Source: a bacterium
Lineage (GTDB): Bacteria; CLD3; SB21
DNA: 64,000 nt
Direction of reading: 5' to 3'
Assembly (NCBI GenBank): GCA_013360215.1
Contig: JABWCP010000008.1
Coordinates: 110,889 to 174,888 of the forward strand
Part shown: positions 62,492 to 64,000 of the stretch, piece by piece
Layout of the letters: the number at the start of each line of letters is the position of its first letter
Numbering within the stretch: the stretch's first letter is position 1
The notes under the pieces: generated by a model
The model's database searches: none
Told to the model about the DNA's origin: nothing
What the model saw: only the letters and a program-made list of their open reading frames with translations
Translations under genes and position numbers: made by a program

Positions 62492-63535
62492 ATGAATCCT
62501 ATCAGATCATTGTTGGTACTTCTTATTACTATGCTGGTTACTCTGTCTTCATGTGAAGGCCCTGAAAGCGGAACATTCAGCGGAATTTATTTTGGCAGGC
62601 CCCCTCGCAAATTGCGCGATGGGCAAGGCTACTTCGAAATGTGGCTTGGTTTCCCCAAAACCGGTGGCGGCAAAGAGTGGGTAAGTATTTTAAAGTTTGA
62701 TCGTGTAGAAAGCACGAATAAACCTTTTTTGAACAACAAAGCGGCAACTCTCAAAAAACCTGATCGTGATCTCAGCGATGCCGTTTCAGCGGCGATTTCT
62801 ATAGAACTTGAAAACGATCCAGATCCGGCTATGCCCAACAGGATATTCATGAGCGGAGAATTCTCAAATGGTGTTGCTTCTTTGGAACTCAGCGGTGAAG
62901 ACGCGTTGAATTTGGATCTCAGTGATCCGGCTGTAATTAGCGGAAAATTTGTACTTGGAACACCATCTGATACAATAAACGATAACGACGATAGCGGAGT
63001 TTGGTTTGTTGATGCGCCCTTTGGCCAACCACAAAATCCGGGACTGTCACTCCCCACTTTGCCTAACGGCTTTAAATATGAAGCTTGGATTGCTACCCAA
63101 TCAGAAACAGTATGTATTTCAACCGGTCAATTTAAACGCGCCGACAGCATGGATTATAACGGTACAGGGCCCAACGGAGGTAATACACCTACACCCAATG
63201 TTCCAGGAGAAGATCTTGTTTATGATCAATTCAATGTAGACGTTCAGGGTCGGACTGTTGATGTTTCAGTCCAAGAAGCCTATCTTGACACATTTGCGTT
63301 TCCGATAAGAATTCAAAAAACTATTCAGAAAAACCCTTTGACAAACGCCAAAGATTATTGGGATGTAGTAGTATCTGTTGAGCCGGATCCCGATAATGAT
63401 CCTGAAGAGCCTTTTGCGGTTTTCCCGTTGGTTAAATTTGGTCCTATATTTGAGTCCGTCAACACGGTAATCCCTTTGACTAATTTTACGGGTGGTGTTT
63501 CCCAATACGTTGTCATTGATTTGTCAAAATTGTAG
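62492..63535 (+). CDS. Lipoprotein partner of the di-haem protein, unknown
   Basis: A 347-residue lipoprotein with signal peptide and lipobox Leu-Ser-Ser-Cys. Residues about 180-250 (Phe-Lys-Tyr-Glu-Ala-Trp-Ile-Ala, Cys-Ile-Ser-Thr-Gly-Gln-Phe, Asn-Val-Pro-Gly-Glu-Asp) resemble a beta-sandwich found in some FCB lipoproteins and in RskA-like anti-sigma extracellular parts, but no membrane helix or cytoplasmic domain is present here. The rest is not recognised. Being 17 bases after the di-haem gene, the two probably form one unit. Function unknown. Confidence 0.6.
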   Translation: MNPIRSLLVLLITMLVTLSSCEGPESGTFSGIYFGRPPRKLRDGQGYFEMWLGFPKTGGGKEWVSILKFDRVESTNKPFLNNKAATLKKPDRDLSDAVSAAISIELENDPDPAMPNRIFMSGEFSNGVASLELSGEDALNLDLSDPAVISGKFVLGTPSDTINDNDDSGVWFVDAPFGQPQNPGLSLPTLPNGFKYEAWIATQSETVCISTGQFKRADSMDYNGTGPNGGNTPTPNVPGEDLVYDQFNVDVQGRTVDVSVQEAYLDTFAFPIRIQKTIQKNPLTNAKDYWDVVVSVEPDPDNDPEEPFAVFPLVKFGPIFESVNTVIPLTNFTGGVSQYVVIDLSKL

Positions 63536-63786
63536 ACTTTTTTGTTATAGGCGACAGCTCTCTAAAACATTTTCATAGATTAATTAAATTGAGCTTTAAA
63601 TTTGGGCTATATTTGTCGGCATTAGTCGGCAGTAGCAATTGAGTAATTCGATCCAATTTTAGGACGTGCGACATTACAAATATCGTTTGTATGTTCTACG
63701 AGAATTGGTATAGACTCCACTTCCCCGTTGCTTATCCCGCGCAATATTCATAAAATAGTTTCCGAATAATTAACTTTGTTACATTT

Positions 63787-64000
63787 ATGCCCATCATAGC
63801 GCCTTCTATTTTATCGGCCGATTTTGCCAACCTTTCGCGGGATATTCGCATCGCCGAAGAATCCGGTGCGGATTGGATTCACGTCGATGTGATGGACGGA
63901 CGTTTTGTACCTAATATTACGATCGGTCCGGTGGTCGTCGAACATCTCCGTAAAATCACCAAACTTCCGCTGGATGTTCATCTTATGATCGTCGAACCCG
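63787..64000 (+). CDS. rpe: Ribulose-phosphate 3-epimerase, 5' part (gene continues beyond window)
   Basis: The first 71 codons from an ATG at 63787. They show [13 protein letters not shown], then [17 protein letters not shown] and Leu-Asp-Val-His-Leu-Met-Ile. These are the N-terminal strands and metal ligands (His, Asp, His) of Rpe, which interconverts ribulose-5-phosphate and xylulose-5-phosphate. A TAACTTTG lies nine bases before the ATG and matches the Bacteroidota -7 box TAnnTTTG; this is a weak promoter hint. The spacer 63536-63786 holds no other feature. Confidence 0.95.
   Translation, partial: MPIIAPSILSADFANLSRDIRIAEESGADWIHVDVMDGRFVPNITIGPVVVEHLRKITKLPLDVHLMIVEP

Overview
This window looks like a chromosomal stretch from a Gram-negative bacterium of the FCB superphylum (Bacteroidota / Ignavibacteria / KSB1-like lineages). 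The evidence is a 733-residue secreted protein with a type IX secretion (T9SS) type A-like C-terminal sorting domain, many lipoproteins with typical lipoboxes, DUF4292 and DUF6588-like envelope proteins, a CreD-like membrane protein, and beta-barrel proteins. No rRNA or tRNA gene was recognised, so the phylum is an inference and the genus cannot be named. Most genes are housekeeping or envelope genes of moderate GC content, interrupted by visibly AT-richer restriction-modification (R-M) islands.

Layout. 1-2.2 kb: end of an outer-membrane protein, a DUF1905 gene and a lectin-like lipoprotein. 2.3-4.2 kb: acetyl-CoA synthetase. 4.4-6.8 kb: AvaI/BsoBI-type R-M pair. 7-14.5 kb: GNAT acetyltransferase, GyrI-like protein, membrane-bound AraC regulator, giant Lhr helicase and CGNR zinc-finger protein. 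15-18.2 kb: three lipoprotein genes, two of them tandem paralogues. 18.2-19 kb: a non-coding stretch with a 9-bp minisatellite and a perfect 31-bp palindrome. 19-20.2 kb: small membrane protein and truA. 20.4-22.8 kb: a complete type II R-M system (controller, m5C methylase, nuclease). 23.1-28.4 kb: fabI, an RsmF-like rRNA methylase and priA. 28.5-31.3 kb: PAS histidine kinase, DUF309, CBS-domain protein and a membrane protein. 31.5-33.3 kb: a third, apparently broken R-M locus downstream of smpB. 33.3-37.5 kb: a leftward run xseB, AtuA-like, TPR lipoprotein, DUF4292, glycosyltransferase, smpB. 37.8-40 kb: TPR protein and yraN. 40.2-44.8 kb: a leftward operon polyprenyl synthase, eno, ftsB/divIC, RmlC-like, dacB. 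45.3-51.9 kb: a receiver/ATP-grasp (PEP-synthase N-domain) protein coupled by ATGA to a large sensor kinase, then cupin and EamA genes. 52.1-54.7 kb: a four-gene operon (membrane protein, winged-helix regulator, VanZ-like, CreD-like) with a promoter and palindromic operator. 54.8-63.5 kb: envelope and secreted proteins, MsrB, methyltransferase, amidohydrolase, T9SS cargo, and a di-haem protein with a lipoprotein partner. 63.8 kb to the end: start of rpe.

The most unusual points are these. Three separate R-M loci lie within 29 kb, and one keeps a nuclease-like gene while its methylase is cut off just after motif I. The AT-rich controller gene has a probable leaderless promoter overlapped by an inverted repeat. 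A protein fuses a degenerate and an intact receiver domain to a PEP-synthase-type ATP-grasp domain and is translationally coupled to a histidine kinase. A dispersed family of intergenic inverted repeats (arms resembling CTTTGCGACTTTGCGAG) occurs at four places and creates spurious reading frames.
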